Of a stretch of 64,000 nt of DNA, positions 7,659 to 15,116 are shown piece by piece (the stretch's first letter is position 1; the number at the start of each line of letters is the position of its first letter). Made by a program: the position numbers and the translations under genes. Origin of the DNA: Flavobacterium inviolabile (GTDB taxonomy: Bacteria > Bacteroidota > Bacteroidia > Flavobacteriales > Flavobacteriaceae); assembly GCF_013389455.1 (NCBI RefSeq), contig NZ_CP058278.1, forward strand, positions 2,914,001 through 2,978,000, given 5' to 3'. The notes under the pieces are model-generated. The model had not been told where the DNA came from. It saw nothing but the letters and a program-made list of their open reading frames with translations, and did no database searches.

Positions 7659-8543
7659 ATGATGAAAAAACATATCCTATTTCTATTCCTGTTTATGTTT
7701 ACCGCAATACAATTGCATTCCCAAAAGATACTGGTTATTGACTCCTTAACCCAAAAACCAATCCCGTATATAACTGTCCGGTACAATAAAAATGACGGAA
7801 CCTATACCGATGAAAAAGGATATTTTACCGTAAATAATAAATCCAATGATAGCGTAATGCTATCCCATATTGCTTATAACAATTATTCGATTAAAGCAGC
7901 TCTCATAAAGGACACCATTATAATGTCGCCTAAAACAAAGCCGCTACATGAAATAATAATTACAAACGCCAATAGTGTCAAACATATTGATTTTTTGAAA
8001 AAGAGCTTTAATCACGGTAGTTTTCCAATATCCTCCCGGGTAGAACTGGTCACTTTAATAATTCCAGGTACCGGAAACACAAATGCGATGATAACCAAAC
8101 TGGAATTGCGTTTTGAAAAGAAACGCTTTGAAAAAACAGAAAAAGACATCAAAACGTTGTTCCGTATTAATATATATACGGTACAGCAGGAGCAGATTCA
8201 TGATAAAATATTTACTAGCGCCGTTTATAACCGTAATTCTTTAAAGCAGGAAAAAGTTGAACTTGATCTGACAGATTCCGATATTCAACTACCGGAAAAC
8301 GGGCTGTTTATTGGTATTGAAGTAATCGGCGATGTTGCTGTAAATGGAACTTTAACAGCCAATAACAATTCCGTAAGACCTCTATTAACCGATAAGGCAA
8401 CAAACGATTATACCGCCAAAACCTTTTTAAGATACACTTTTGACGGAAAAAAGAAACTCCAGCCCTTAAATACCGTATTGGAGAACAATGTTGATCCCAA
8501 AACAAAACGAAACCTTTCTTTTGGACTAACGCTCACTAAGTAA
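7659..8543 (+). CDS. secreted protein with N-terminal carboxypeptidase-regulatory-like domain
   Basis: This 294-residue protein has a signal peptide ending near LHSQ (about residue 22). Residues 23-100 follow the CarbopepD_reg_2 pattern: ILVIDSLTQKPIPYITVRY, then GTYTDEKGYFTV, then SNDSVMLSHIAYNNYSI. That beta-sandwich often starts TonB-dependent receptors, but here no plug or barrel follows. The remaining ~190 residues look like a beta-rich extracellular domain with no known catalytic motif. It probably forms a small operon with the genes before and after it. Its function is unknown. Confidence 0.8.
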   Translation: MMKKHILFLFLFMFTAIQLHSQKILVIDSLTQKPIPYITVRYNKNDGTYTDEKGYFTVNNKSNDSVMLSHIAYNNYSIKAALIKDTIIMSPKTKPLHEIIITNANSVKHIDFLKKSFNHGSFPISSRVELVTLIIPGTGNTNAMITKLELRFEKKRFEKTEKDIKTLFRINIYTVQQEQIHDKIFTSAVYNRNSLKQEKVELDLTDSDIQLPENGLFIGIEVIGDVAVNGTLTANNNSVRPLLTDKATNDYTAKTFLRYTFDGKKKLQPLNTVLENNVDPKTKRNLSFGLTLTK

Positions 8544-8587
8544 ATCAAGGATTAAAAACACAATCATAAACCGTAAAAAACTAAAAT

Positions 8588-8854
8588 ATGAGAACATTTA
8601 TATTCATCGCAAGCATCGTGTGTTGCCTGTATTTTTCAGCTTTAATTTTATACAGCTATACCGACACAACGATTCAGGCAGTAACTATTTTAGGAGAAAT
8701 CATCACTATTCCTTTACTTATTACCAACCAGGCTGTTCTAATCGTAGCTACTCTAAAATGGATTGCCGTTGATAAACTCGTCTTTAAGTCGACTTACCTG
8801 TTTTCCTTTTTACTGTCGGTTAGCAGTAGCCTATTGCTTATTCTTGCGGATTGA
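8588..8854 (+). CDS. small integral membrane protein, hypothetical
   Basis: This 88-residue, almost entirely hydrophobic protein has three likely helices (3-22, 30-55, 66-87). It begins 44 bp after the preceding secreted-protein gene and ends at a strong terminator, so it is the last gene of that small unit. No family is recognised. The start ATG at 8588 is the first in frame. Confidence 0.7.
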   Translation: MRTFIFIASIVCCLYFSALILYSYTDTTIQAVTILGEIITIPLLITNQAVLIVATLKWIAVDKLVFKSTYLFSFLLSVSSSLLLILAD

Positions 8855-8859
8855 AATAT

Positions 8860-8889
8860 AAAAAAGCCTCCGATTGGAGGCTTTTTTTT
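8860..8889. terminator. bidirectional terminator between convergent genes
   Basis: A perfect 6-bp GC-rich stem GCCTCC/GGAGGC with a GATT loop is flanked by A-run and T-run. It serves the plus-strand membrane gene and the minus-strand proline dehydrogenase, whose stop codon overlaps its edge. Confidence 0.88.
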
Positions 8890-10063
8890 AATTATCTTCT
8901 ATTTTTCGACGTTGTCTTTCTGTTTTCAGTAAGGTTAACTCTCTACTGGTTTGTCCGGCCACAGAAGTGTTTTCTTCTGCACGACGGATTAAGTACGGCA
9001 TCACATCACGAACCGGTCCGAATGGTAAATATTTCGATACGTTATAGTCGTTTGCAGCAAGGTTATAACTGATGTTATCACTCATACCATACAACTGTCC
9101 GAAATAAACGCGGCTGTCATGTTTCGGGATATTGTGCTCCTCCATTAACTGCATCAGGCGGTACGAACTGTTTTCGTTATGCGTTCCGGCAAAGATTGCC
9201 ATCGTATCGATATGCTCGATCATGTACTGGATTGCGCTGTCATAATTAATGTCGGTTGCCTCTTTAGAAGCACAGATCGGGGTTTTATAACCTTTCTCTT
9301 CTGCTCTTTTATGCTCTTTTTCCATATACGCCCCACGAACGATTTTCATACCGATATGGAAACCTTCCGCTTTTGCTTCCGCATGCAGTTTCTTTAAGTA
9401 ATCCAAACGATCCCAACGGTACATTTGCAGCGTATTGTAAATAATTGCTTTTTCCTTGTTGTATTTGCGCATCATGTTTGCTACCAACTCATCTGCAGCA
9501 TCCTGCATCCAGCTTTCTTCCCCGTCAATTAGCAATACAACATCTTTTTCATAAGCCGTTTTACACACTTTTTCAAAACGTGCCACTACTCTGTCCCACT
9601 CCTGTTGCTCATCGGCTGTCAGCGTTTGTTTTTCACCCAATTTCTCATACAGGTAAAAACGTCCCAATCCGGTTGGTTTAAACACTGCAAAAGGAATCGC
9701 CTGACGTTCTTTGGCAAATTCAATCGTTTTTAAGGTCATTTCCAAAGCGGCATCAAACTGGGCTTCGTCTTCTTTTCCTTCAACGGAATAGTCCAGTACC
9801 GAAGTCACACCTTTGGTAAACATTCTGTCCACCACTTTCAGACAGTCATCCTCACTCACTCCACCGCAAAAATGGTCAAATACCGTAGCCCGGATTAATC
9901 CTTCTACCGGAAGATGTGCCTTTAAAGCAAAATTGGTAACGGCTGTTCCTATTTTAACCAACGGTTCATTGTCGATCATTTTAAAAAGAAAATAAGCTCT
10001 GTCAAGCTCTGTATCGCTTTTAAGTGCAAAAGCAACCTGCGTATTGTTGAATATCTTTTCCAT
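8888..10063 (-). CDS. proline dehydrogenase (monofunctional)
   Basis: This 391-residue FAD enzyme oxidises proline to 1-pyrroline-5-carboxylate. Family landmarks are the FKPTGLGRF segment, KIVRGAYMEKEH, FAGTHNENS, GQLYGMSDNIS, and the terminal motif YLPFGPVRDVMPYLIRRAEEN whose Arg pair binds the substrate carboxylate. It lacks the aldehyde dehydrogenase half of PutA, as usual in Bacteroidota. It is divergent from aroB. The promoter box TATATTTG lies at 10087-10094, about 24 bp before the ATG at 10063. Confidence 0.95.
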   Translation of the reverse strand: MEKIFNNTQVAFALKSDTELDRAYFLFKMIDNEPLVKIGTAVTNFALKAHLPVEGLIRATVFDHFCGGVSEDDCLKVVDRMFTKGVTSVLDYSVEGKEDEAQFDAALEMTLKTIEFAKERQAIPFAVFKPTGLGRFYLYEKLGEKQTLTADEQQEWDRVVARFEKVCKTAYEKDVVLLIDGEESWMQDAADELVANMMRKYNKEKAIIYNTLQMYRWDRLDYLKKLHAEAKAEGFHIGMKIVRGAYMEKEHKRAEEKGYKTPICASKEATDINYDSAIQYMIEHIDTMAIFAGTHNENSSYRLMQLMEEHNIPKHDSRVYFGQLYGMSDNISYNLAANDYNVSKYLPFGPVRDVMPYLIRRAEENTSVAGQTSRELTLLKTERQRRKIEDN

Positions 10064-10086
10064 TAGTAGTATTGAAAATATACATG

Positions 10087-10094
10087 CAAATATA
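10087..10094 (-). promoter_or_regulatory. TAnnTTTG -7 promoter box of proline dehydrogenase
   Basis: The minus strand reads TATATTTG, a perfect match to the Bacteroidota -7 element, about 24 bp upstream of the start. No convincing -33 TTG is seen at standard spacing. Confidence 0.6.
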
Positions 10095-10160
10095 ACTACA
10101 GTTTAAGAATATTTCATAAAAAATCACGAATTTTGCCGTTCGATTATCAATATTTCAGCG

Positions 10161-11228
10161 ATGCACACAATACAAGCAAATGGTTATGCCATTCATTTTA
10201 ACGAAAACAGTTATGAATATTTAACGGAAACCCTTTTAAAGGAGGTGTATTCCAAAATTTTTATAATGGTTGACAGTGAAACGGCTCAATATTGCCTGCC
10301 GGACTTTTTAGCCAATCTGGCGACGGAAGTACCCATTGAAATCATTGAATTTGATGCCGGAGAGGCTTTTAAGACCATTGAAACCTGTGTGGAGATCTGG
10401 CATGCCCTCACAGAACTGGGTGCCGACAGAAAAAGCATCATCCTGAATGTGGGCGGCGGTGTCGTAACCGACCTGGGCGGATTTGTTGCCTGCACCTATA
10501 AAAGAGGTATCGATTTTATCAATGTCCCGACAACCCTGTTAGCCATGGTGGATGCTTCCGTGGGTGGTAAAAACGGTGTGGATCTGGGCAGTCTTAAAAA
10601 CCAGGTGGGCGTTATCCAAAACCCGAAAGCGGTACTGGTCGATACCCATTTTCTGGAAACTTTACCCCAGACACAAATGCGTTCCGGACTGGCAGAAATG
10701 CTGAAACACGGTTTGATTCAGGATAAAAACTACTGGGAACAATTTAAAGACTTAAGCAGCTTGGATACAGATGATTTGAATAATTTAATTCATCAATCGG
10801 TTGCGATTAAAAATAATGTGGTAGCGCTGGATCCTACCGAAAAAGGCATCCGTAAAGCATTGAATTTCGGGCATACTTTAGGACATGCCATTGAAAGTTA
10901 TTTCCTGGAAAGCGACGACAAAACCACTTTATTACATGGCGAAGCAATTGCCGTTGGTATGATACTGGAAGCCTTTTTATCACTTGAAAAAGGTTTTATA
11001 AACACGGCAGCATACCAGGAAATCAAAGCAGTAATTTCCGATATTTACCCTGCTGTAGTGTTTACCGAAAACGATATAAATGCGATCCTGAATTTACTTA
11101 TCCACGATAAGAAAAATGAGTTCGGCAGCGTTCGTTTTGTATTGCTAAACGGTATTGGTGATGTAAAAATCAATCAGGAGGTCGAAAACCCCTTGATTTA
11201 CAAGGCTTTTGAAGATTATAAAAACTAA
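10161..11228 (+). CDS. aroB: 3-dehydroquinate synthase
   Basis: This 355-residue enzyme of the shikimate pathway converts DAHP to 3-dehydroquinate using NAD and a divalent metal. Signatures include the NAD site NVGGGVVTDLGGFVA, KRGIDFINVPTTLLAMVDASVGGKNGV, and metal ligands in the LAEMLKHGLI and NFGHTLGHAIE segments plus a later LLHGEAIAVGM. The length is normal. It is divergent from the proline dehydrogenase gene (97 bp between starts). Confidence 0.97.
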   Translation: MHTIQANGYAIHFNENSYEYLTETLLKEVYSKIFIMVDSETAQYCLPDFLANLATEVPIEIIEFDAGEAFKTIETCVEIWHALTELGADRKSIILNVGGGVVTDLGGFVACTYKRGIDFINVPTTLLAMVDASVGGKNGVDLGSLKNQVGVIQNPKAVLVDTHFLETLPQTQMRSGLAEMLKHGLIQDKNYWEQFKDLSSLDTDDLNNLIHQSVAIKNNVVALDPTEKGIRKALNFGHTLGHAIESYFLESDDKTTLLHGEAIAVGMILEAFLSLEKGFINTAAYQEIKAVISDIYPAVVFTENDINAILNLLIHDKKNEFGSVRFVLLNGIGDVKINQEVENPLIYKAFEDYKN

Positions 11229-11272
11229 TATTTTTTTAATAAAATTGTTTTTAAATACGCTGTAATATTTTT

Positions 11273-11280
11273 TACATTTG
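11273..11280 (+). promoter_or_regulatory. TAnnTTTG -7 promoter box, start of a long leader
   Basis: TACATTTG is a perfect -7 box. A TTG lies 25 bp upstream, slightly long for the flavobacterial consensus. If used, transcription starts near 11286 and gives the decarboxylase a leader of about 245 nt. Confidence 0.5.
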
Positions 11281-11285
11281 TCGCG

Positions 11286-11465
11286 ATGAAAAACGGTCAA
11301 AATACACACATCCCTAACAATGGTAACACCAGAAAAAACAAGTCCTTGTCAAAAATGCAGCGGATTGTTTTTTCGATTAAAAGTGTTAGAAATTTTGATA
11401 TTTTCCTTTTTACCAATCCCCTGCATGAAAAACTGCAGATAATGTACGCTAATATTAGAGTTTGA
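11286..11465 (+). CDS. possible small ORF in the decarboxylase leader
   Basis: An ATG at 11286 opens 59 codons (MKNGQNTHIPNN... ending MYANIRV) in the gap before the arginine decarboxylase gene. It begins only 5 bp after the -7 box, so translation would be nearly leaderless. The composition is basic and no family is recognised. It may be a regulatory leader ORF or simply untranslated leader. I lean to the latter. Confidence 0.25.
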   Translation: MKNGQNTHIPNNGNTRKNKSLSKMQRIVFSIKSVRNFDIFLFTNPLHEKLQIMYANIRV

Positions 11466-11530
11466 AAATCAGGTTGTATTACAAATACTGTCACAGAATT
11501 TATTAATATAACTTAACGATTTACACAAAA

Positions 11531-12937
11531 ATGAACACTAAATATTACGACTTAATCAATCAGACATTCTATTTCCCGCAAGAGGAATTCACCTTAAATA
11601 AAGACAACCTTCAATTTCACAACATCGATTTGATGAAATTGGTAGAACAATACGGTACTCCTTTAAAATTTACCTACTTACCGCAGATTTCCAACAACAT
11701 CAACAAAGCCAAAGGCTGGTTTAGAAAAGCGATGGAAAAACACAAGTATGAAGGGAAATACTACTATTGCTACTGTACCAAAAGTTCCCACTTTGAATTC
11801 ATTATGAATGAAGCGTTTAAAAACAACATTCACATTGAAACTTCTTCGGCTTTCGACGTTAACATCGTAGAAAACCTTATGGAGCAAGGGAAAATCAACA
11901 AAAACACCTATGTTGTCTGCAACGGTTTTAAACGCGAACAATATATTGACAATATCGCCAAGCTGATCAACAACGGTCATGCGCGCACCATTCCGGTAAT
12001 TGACAACTATGAAGAGTTGGATTTATTACAGGAAAAAATCAACGGTAAATTCAAAATCGGTATCCGTATTGCTGCGGAAGAAGAACCGAAATTTGAGTTC
12101 TATACGTCCCGTTTAGGAATCGGTTATAAAAACATCGTTCCTTTTTACAGAAAACAAATTCAGGAAAACAAGAATGTGGAACTAAAAATGTTACACTTCT
12201 TTATCAATACCGGAATTCGTGATACAGCCTATTACTGGAATGAGCTTTTAAAATGTATGAAGGTATATATCGCCCTGAAAAAAGAATGCCCTACTCTGGA
12301 CAGTCTTAACATTGGCGGCGGTTTCCCTATTAAAAACTCACTGGCATTCGAATATGATTACGAATATATGATTAGTGAGATCTTAAACCAGATCAAAATT
12401 GCCTGTGATGATGCCGATGTTCCGGTACCACACATCTTTACCGAGTTCGGTTCTTTCACAGTAGGAGAATCCGGAGGAGCAATTTATCAGGTATTGTATC
12501 AGAAACAGCAAAACGACAGAGAGAAATGGAACATGATCGATTCGTCTTTCATTACCACTTTGCCGGATACCTGGGCAATCAACAAACGTTTTGTTATGAT
12601 GGCCGTAAACCGCTGGAACGACACCTACGAAAGAGTACTCCTGGGCGGATTAACCTGCGACAGTGACGATTATTACAACTCGGAACAGCACATGAATGCC
12701 GTGTACCTGCCTAAATACAACAAAGAAAAACCATTATATATCGGTTTCTTTAATACCGGTGCATATCAGGAAACTATCGGCGGATTCGGCGGATTACACC
12801 ACTGCCTGATTCCACAGCCGAAACACATTTTGATTGACCGTGACGAAAACGGTATCATTGCTACCGAAGTATTCTCGGAACAGCAAACTGCCGATGATGT
12901 ATTGAAGATTTTAGGATACGAGAAAAAAGAAAAATAA
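11531..12937 (+). CDS. speA: arginine decarboxylase-like PLP enzyme (alanine-racemase fold)
   Basis: This 468-residue enzyme belongs to the fold III PLP decarboxylases. The Schiff-base lysine is K84 in CYCTKSSHFE. The glycine-rich phosphate-binding stretch SLNIGGGFPIKN and the C-terminal acidic/cysteine segment LTCDSDDYY are present. Flavobacterial homologues are annotated as arginine decarboxylases making agmatine; lysine or ornithine specificity is not excluded from sequence. It lies 61 bp before a deoxyhypusine-synthase-like gene, which ties it to polyamine synthesis. The leader is unusually long (about 245 nt). Confidence 0.85.
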   Translation: MNTKYYDLINQTFYFPQEEFTLNKDNLQFHNIDLMKLVEQYGTPLKFTYLPQISNNINKAKGWFRKAMEKHKYEGKYYYCYCTKSSHFEFIMNEAFKNNIHIETSSAFDVNIVENLMEQGKINKNTYVVCNGFKREQYIDNIAKLINNGHARTIPVIDNYEELDLLQEKINGKFKIGIRIAAEEEPKFEFYTSRLGIGYKNIVPFYRKQIQENKNVELKMLHFFINTGIRDTAYYWNELLKCMKVYIALKKECPTLDSLNIGGGFPIKNSLAFEYDYEYMISEILNQIKIACDDADVPVPHIFTEFGSFTVGESGGAIYQVLYQKQQNDREKWNMIDSSFITTLPDTWAINKRFVMMAVNRWNDTYERVLLGGLTCDSDDYYNSEQHMNAVYLPKYNKEKPLYIGFFNTGAYQETIGGFGGLHHCLIPQPKHILIDRDENGIIATEVFSEQQTADDVLKILGYEKKEK

Positions 12938-12998
12938 ATTCAGGAGGTTTATACGGTTACCCAAACCGGCAAACCCTAACTTTTAAATAATTTAAGTA

Positions 12999-13970
12999 AT
13001 GAGTAAAGGACCAATCAGTCAGTTTATTGAAAAGTATTATTTACATTTCAACTCTGCCACAGTAGTTGATGCTGCTAAAGCATACGAGCAACAATTACAG
13101 AACGGTGCAAAAATGATGGTAACATTAGCAGGTGCGATGAGTACTGCTGAACTAGGAAAGATTTTTGCTGAAATGATCCGTCAGGATAAAGTTCAGATAA
13201 TTTCTTGTACAGGAGCTAACCTTGAAGAAGATATCATGAATTTAGTAGCACACTCTCACTATGAGCGTGTACCAAACTACCGTGATCTAACACCACAGGA
13301 TGAGTGGGATTTATTGGAAAAAGGATTAAACCGTGTAACCGATACCTGTATTCCGGAACATGAGGCTTTCCGTCGTTTGCAAAAACACATCCACAAGATC
13401 TGGAAAGATGCAGAAGATGCCGGTGAGCGTTATTTCCCGCATGAATTCATGTATAAAATGTTACTTTCAGGATGTTTGGAAGAATATTACGAAATTGACT
13501 TAAAAGACAGCTGGATGTATGCTGCAGCAGAAAAAAACCTGCCGATTGTTGTTCCGGGATGGGAAGACAGTACAATGGGTAACATTTTTGCTTCTTATGT
13601 AATCAAAGGCGAATTAAAAGCATCTACAATGAAGTCCGGTATTGAATACATGACTTTCCTGGCAGACTGGTATAGCAAAAACAGTAACAAAGGTGTTGGT
13701 TTCTTCCAGATTGGTGGTGGTATTGCAGGAGATTTCCCTATCTGTGTGGTTCCGATGCTGTATCAGGATATGGAAATGCACGATGTTCCTTTCTGGAGCT
13801 ACTTCTGTCAGATTTCTGATTCTACAACAAGTTACGGATCCTATTCCGGAGCGGTTCCGAATGAGAAGATCACCTGGGGTAAACTAGACATCAATACGCC
13901 TAAATTTGTAATCGAATCTGACGCAACAATTGTAGCACCGCTAATTTTTGCTTACCTTTTAGATATGTAA
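12999..13970 (+). CDS. deoxyhypusine synthase family protein
   Basis: This 323-residue protein follows the deoxyhypusine synthase fold: VTLAGAMSTAELG near 42, SCTGANLEEDI near 69, VPGWEDSTMGN near 185, FQIGGGIAGDF near 236 and WGK with K295 at the position of the catalytic lysine of the eukaryotic enzyme. Bacteria lack eIF5A, so the substrate differs; transfer of an aminobutyl group from spermidine to a small amine, as in homospermidine formation, is the usual suggestion for such homologues. Coupling with the upstream decarboxylase supports a polyamine role. The family is certain; the reaction is inferred. Confidence 0.88.
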   Translation: MSKGPISQFIEKYYLHFNSATVVDAAKAYEQQLQNGAKMMVTLAGAMSTAELGKIFAEMIRQDKVQIISCTGANLEEDIMNLVAHSHYERVPNYRDLTPQDEWDLLEKGLNRVTDTCIPEHEAFRRLQKHIHKIWKDAEDAGERYFPHEFMYKMLLSGCLEEYYEIDLKDSWMYAAAEKNLPIVVPGWEDSTMGNIFASYVIKGELKASTMKSGIEYMTFLADWYSKNSNKGVGFFQIGGGIAGDFPICVVPMLYQDMEMHDVPFWSYFCQISDSTTSYGSYSGAVPNEKITWGKLDINTPKFVIESDATIVAPLIFAYLLDM

Positions 13971-14010
13971 TTTTTTTTAATGTACAACCTAAAAAAATAG
14001 TCAATTTTAT

Positions 14011-14041
14011 TTGAAAATAAAGTTTTAGGATATTACATTTG
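14011..14041 (+). promoter_or_regulatory. promoter of the acidic-protein gene (TTG-N20-TACATTTG)
   Basis: A TTG at 14011-14013 and TACATTTG at 14034-14041 are separated by 20 bp, within the flavobacterial consensus spacing. The gene starts 29 bp downstream. Confidence 0.7.
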
Positions 14042-14069
14042 AATAACAACAAGCATTAAAAAACAACGA

Positions 14070-14507
14070 ATGAAAAGAGTAATTGTAGATTACGCTAAAT
14101 TAACGAATGAAATCTTAACCCTTTTGGTTGAGAGGTTCCCGGACGGATACGATGACTCCGACGTTATCCGTTTCAAAAACGCTAAAAATGAAACTGTTGA
14201 AGCAGTTGAAGTACGTACCGAAGATACTATCTACTTAGTAAAAGTAAGTACAAAACTGGCTGACAGAATCGAGAATTTCGACGAAGACGATGAAGATATC
14301 GCAACAGACGACGCTATTGACATCAAAGGACTTGACATTGAAGACGGTGATGACGAAGAAGTAAAAAAGCCCAAAGCACCAAAAGTGAAGAAAAACGCAG
14401 ACGGTGACGATGATGAAGATGACGACGAAGAAGACGATGATTATGATGATGACGATGAAGATCGTGATTATGATGATGAAGACGAGGACGAAGAAGACGA
14501 AGATTAG
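14070..14507 (+). CDS. conserved acidic protein of unknown function
   Basis: This 145-residue protein has a compact N-terminal domain (1-75, containing VDYAKLTNEILTLLVERFPDGY and DVIRFKNAKNETVEAVEVRTEDTIYLVKVS). A short lysine-rich linker follows (near 107-118), then a tail made almost only of Asp and Glu with a few Tyr. Homologues in flavobacteria are sometimes labelled DNA primase, but no primase motif is present. The acidic tail suggests a disordered nucleic-acid mimic or a cation/protein-binding role, which is speculation. It has its own promoter and terminator. Confidence 0.8.
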   Translation: MKRVIVDYAKLTNEILTLLVERFPDGYDDSDVIRFKNAKNETVEAVEVRTEDTIYLVKVSTKLADRIENFDEDDEDIATDDAIDIKGLDIEDGDDEEVKKPKAPKVKKNADGDDDEDDDEEDDDYDDDDEDRDYDDEDEDEEDED

Positions 14508-14531
14508 CATTCATTCTACAAAAACCCATAT

Positions 14532-14566
14532 AAAAAATCCCGATTAGCAATAGTCGGGATTTTTTA
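14532..14566 (+). terminator. rho-independent terminator
   Basis: AAAAAATCCCGA pairs with TCGGGATTTTTT around a 10-base loop, 25 bp after the acidic-protein stop codon. Confidence 0.88.
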
Positions 14567-14598
14567 TACGATTTAATTATACAACAATCAGGATATAT

Positions 14599-14934
14599 AT
14601 GAAAAAAGGCACGATCTTATTTTTTTCGTTAATACTTACAATAATTGTCGAATTAACTTTAACCATCTTAGTTTATAATAAAATTGGAGCAGAAAAACTC
14701 CCTATTCACTTGGGAAGATTATTTTTTCAAATACTATTATTTGTATTTAGTATGAAAAATTCTAAAACTGCTCTTTTTGTATTAACAGCTTACCATGTTG
14801 TATCCGCATTAGCTTTATTTGCTTCATTTTCAAAAGAAGCAATTGGACTATTTTTAATAGCATACCATCTTATAATCGGACTCATCATCTATTTTCACGA
14901 TTGGATTGAAGACAAATTTAAACCAGCAACTTGA
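14599..14934 (+). CDS. small integral membrane protein, hypothetical
   Basis: This 111-residue protein has four predicted helices (about 4-26, 40-52, 58-80, 82-100) and a charged C-terminal end (HDWIEDKFKP). No family is recognised. It is isolated between two terminators and is more AT-rich than the neighbouring core genes, consistent with a recent or poorly conserved gene. The ATG at 14599 is preceded by a purine-rich ATCAGG. Confidence 0.65.
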   Translation: MKKGTILFFSLILTIIVELTLTILVYNKIGAEKLPIHLGRLFFQILLFVFSMKNSKTALFVLTAYHVVSALALFASFSKEAIGLFLIAYHLIIGLIIYFHDWIEDKFKPAT

Positions 14935-15071
14935 CAATTATTAATTAAAGAATTAAAACGCAAAGCAGTAATCCGTTCTACAATACTAAATAAATCACAA
15001 TACAAATTATTATTATTCATAGGAAACTATTTCAAAGCTTTCAAGTTCAAGCAAACTTCAAAACAAGCAAT

Positions 15072-15106
15072 AAAAAAATCCCGCTGCAATTGCAACGGGA
15101 TTTTTA
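15072..15106. terminator. bidirectional terminator
   Basis: AAAAATCCCG pairs with CGGGATTTTT, and an inner TGCA/TGCA pairing lies in the loop. It sits between the plus-strand membrane gene and the stop of the minus-strand VWA protein gene. Confidence 0.85.
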
Positions 15107-15116
15107 TAGGATAGCA

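Noticed and set aside
14235..14550. Minus-strand frames opposite the acidic protein
   Set aside because: Ile/Val- or His-rich products are the direct antisense of GAT/GAA runs.
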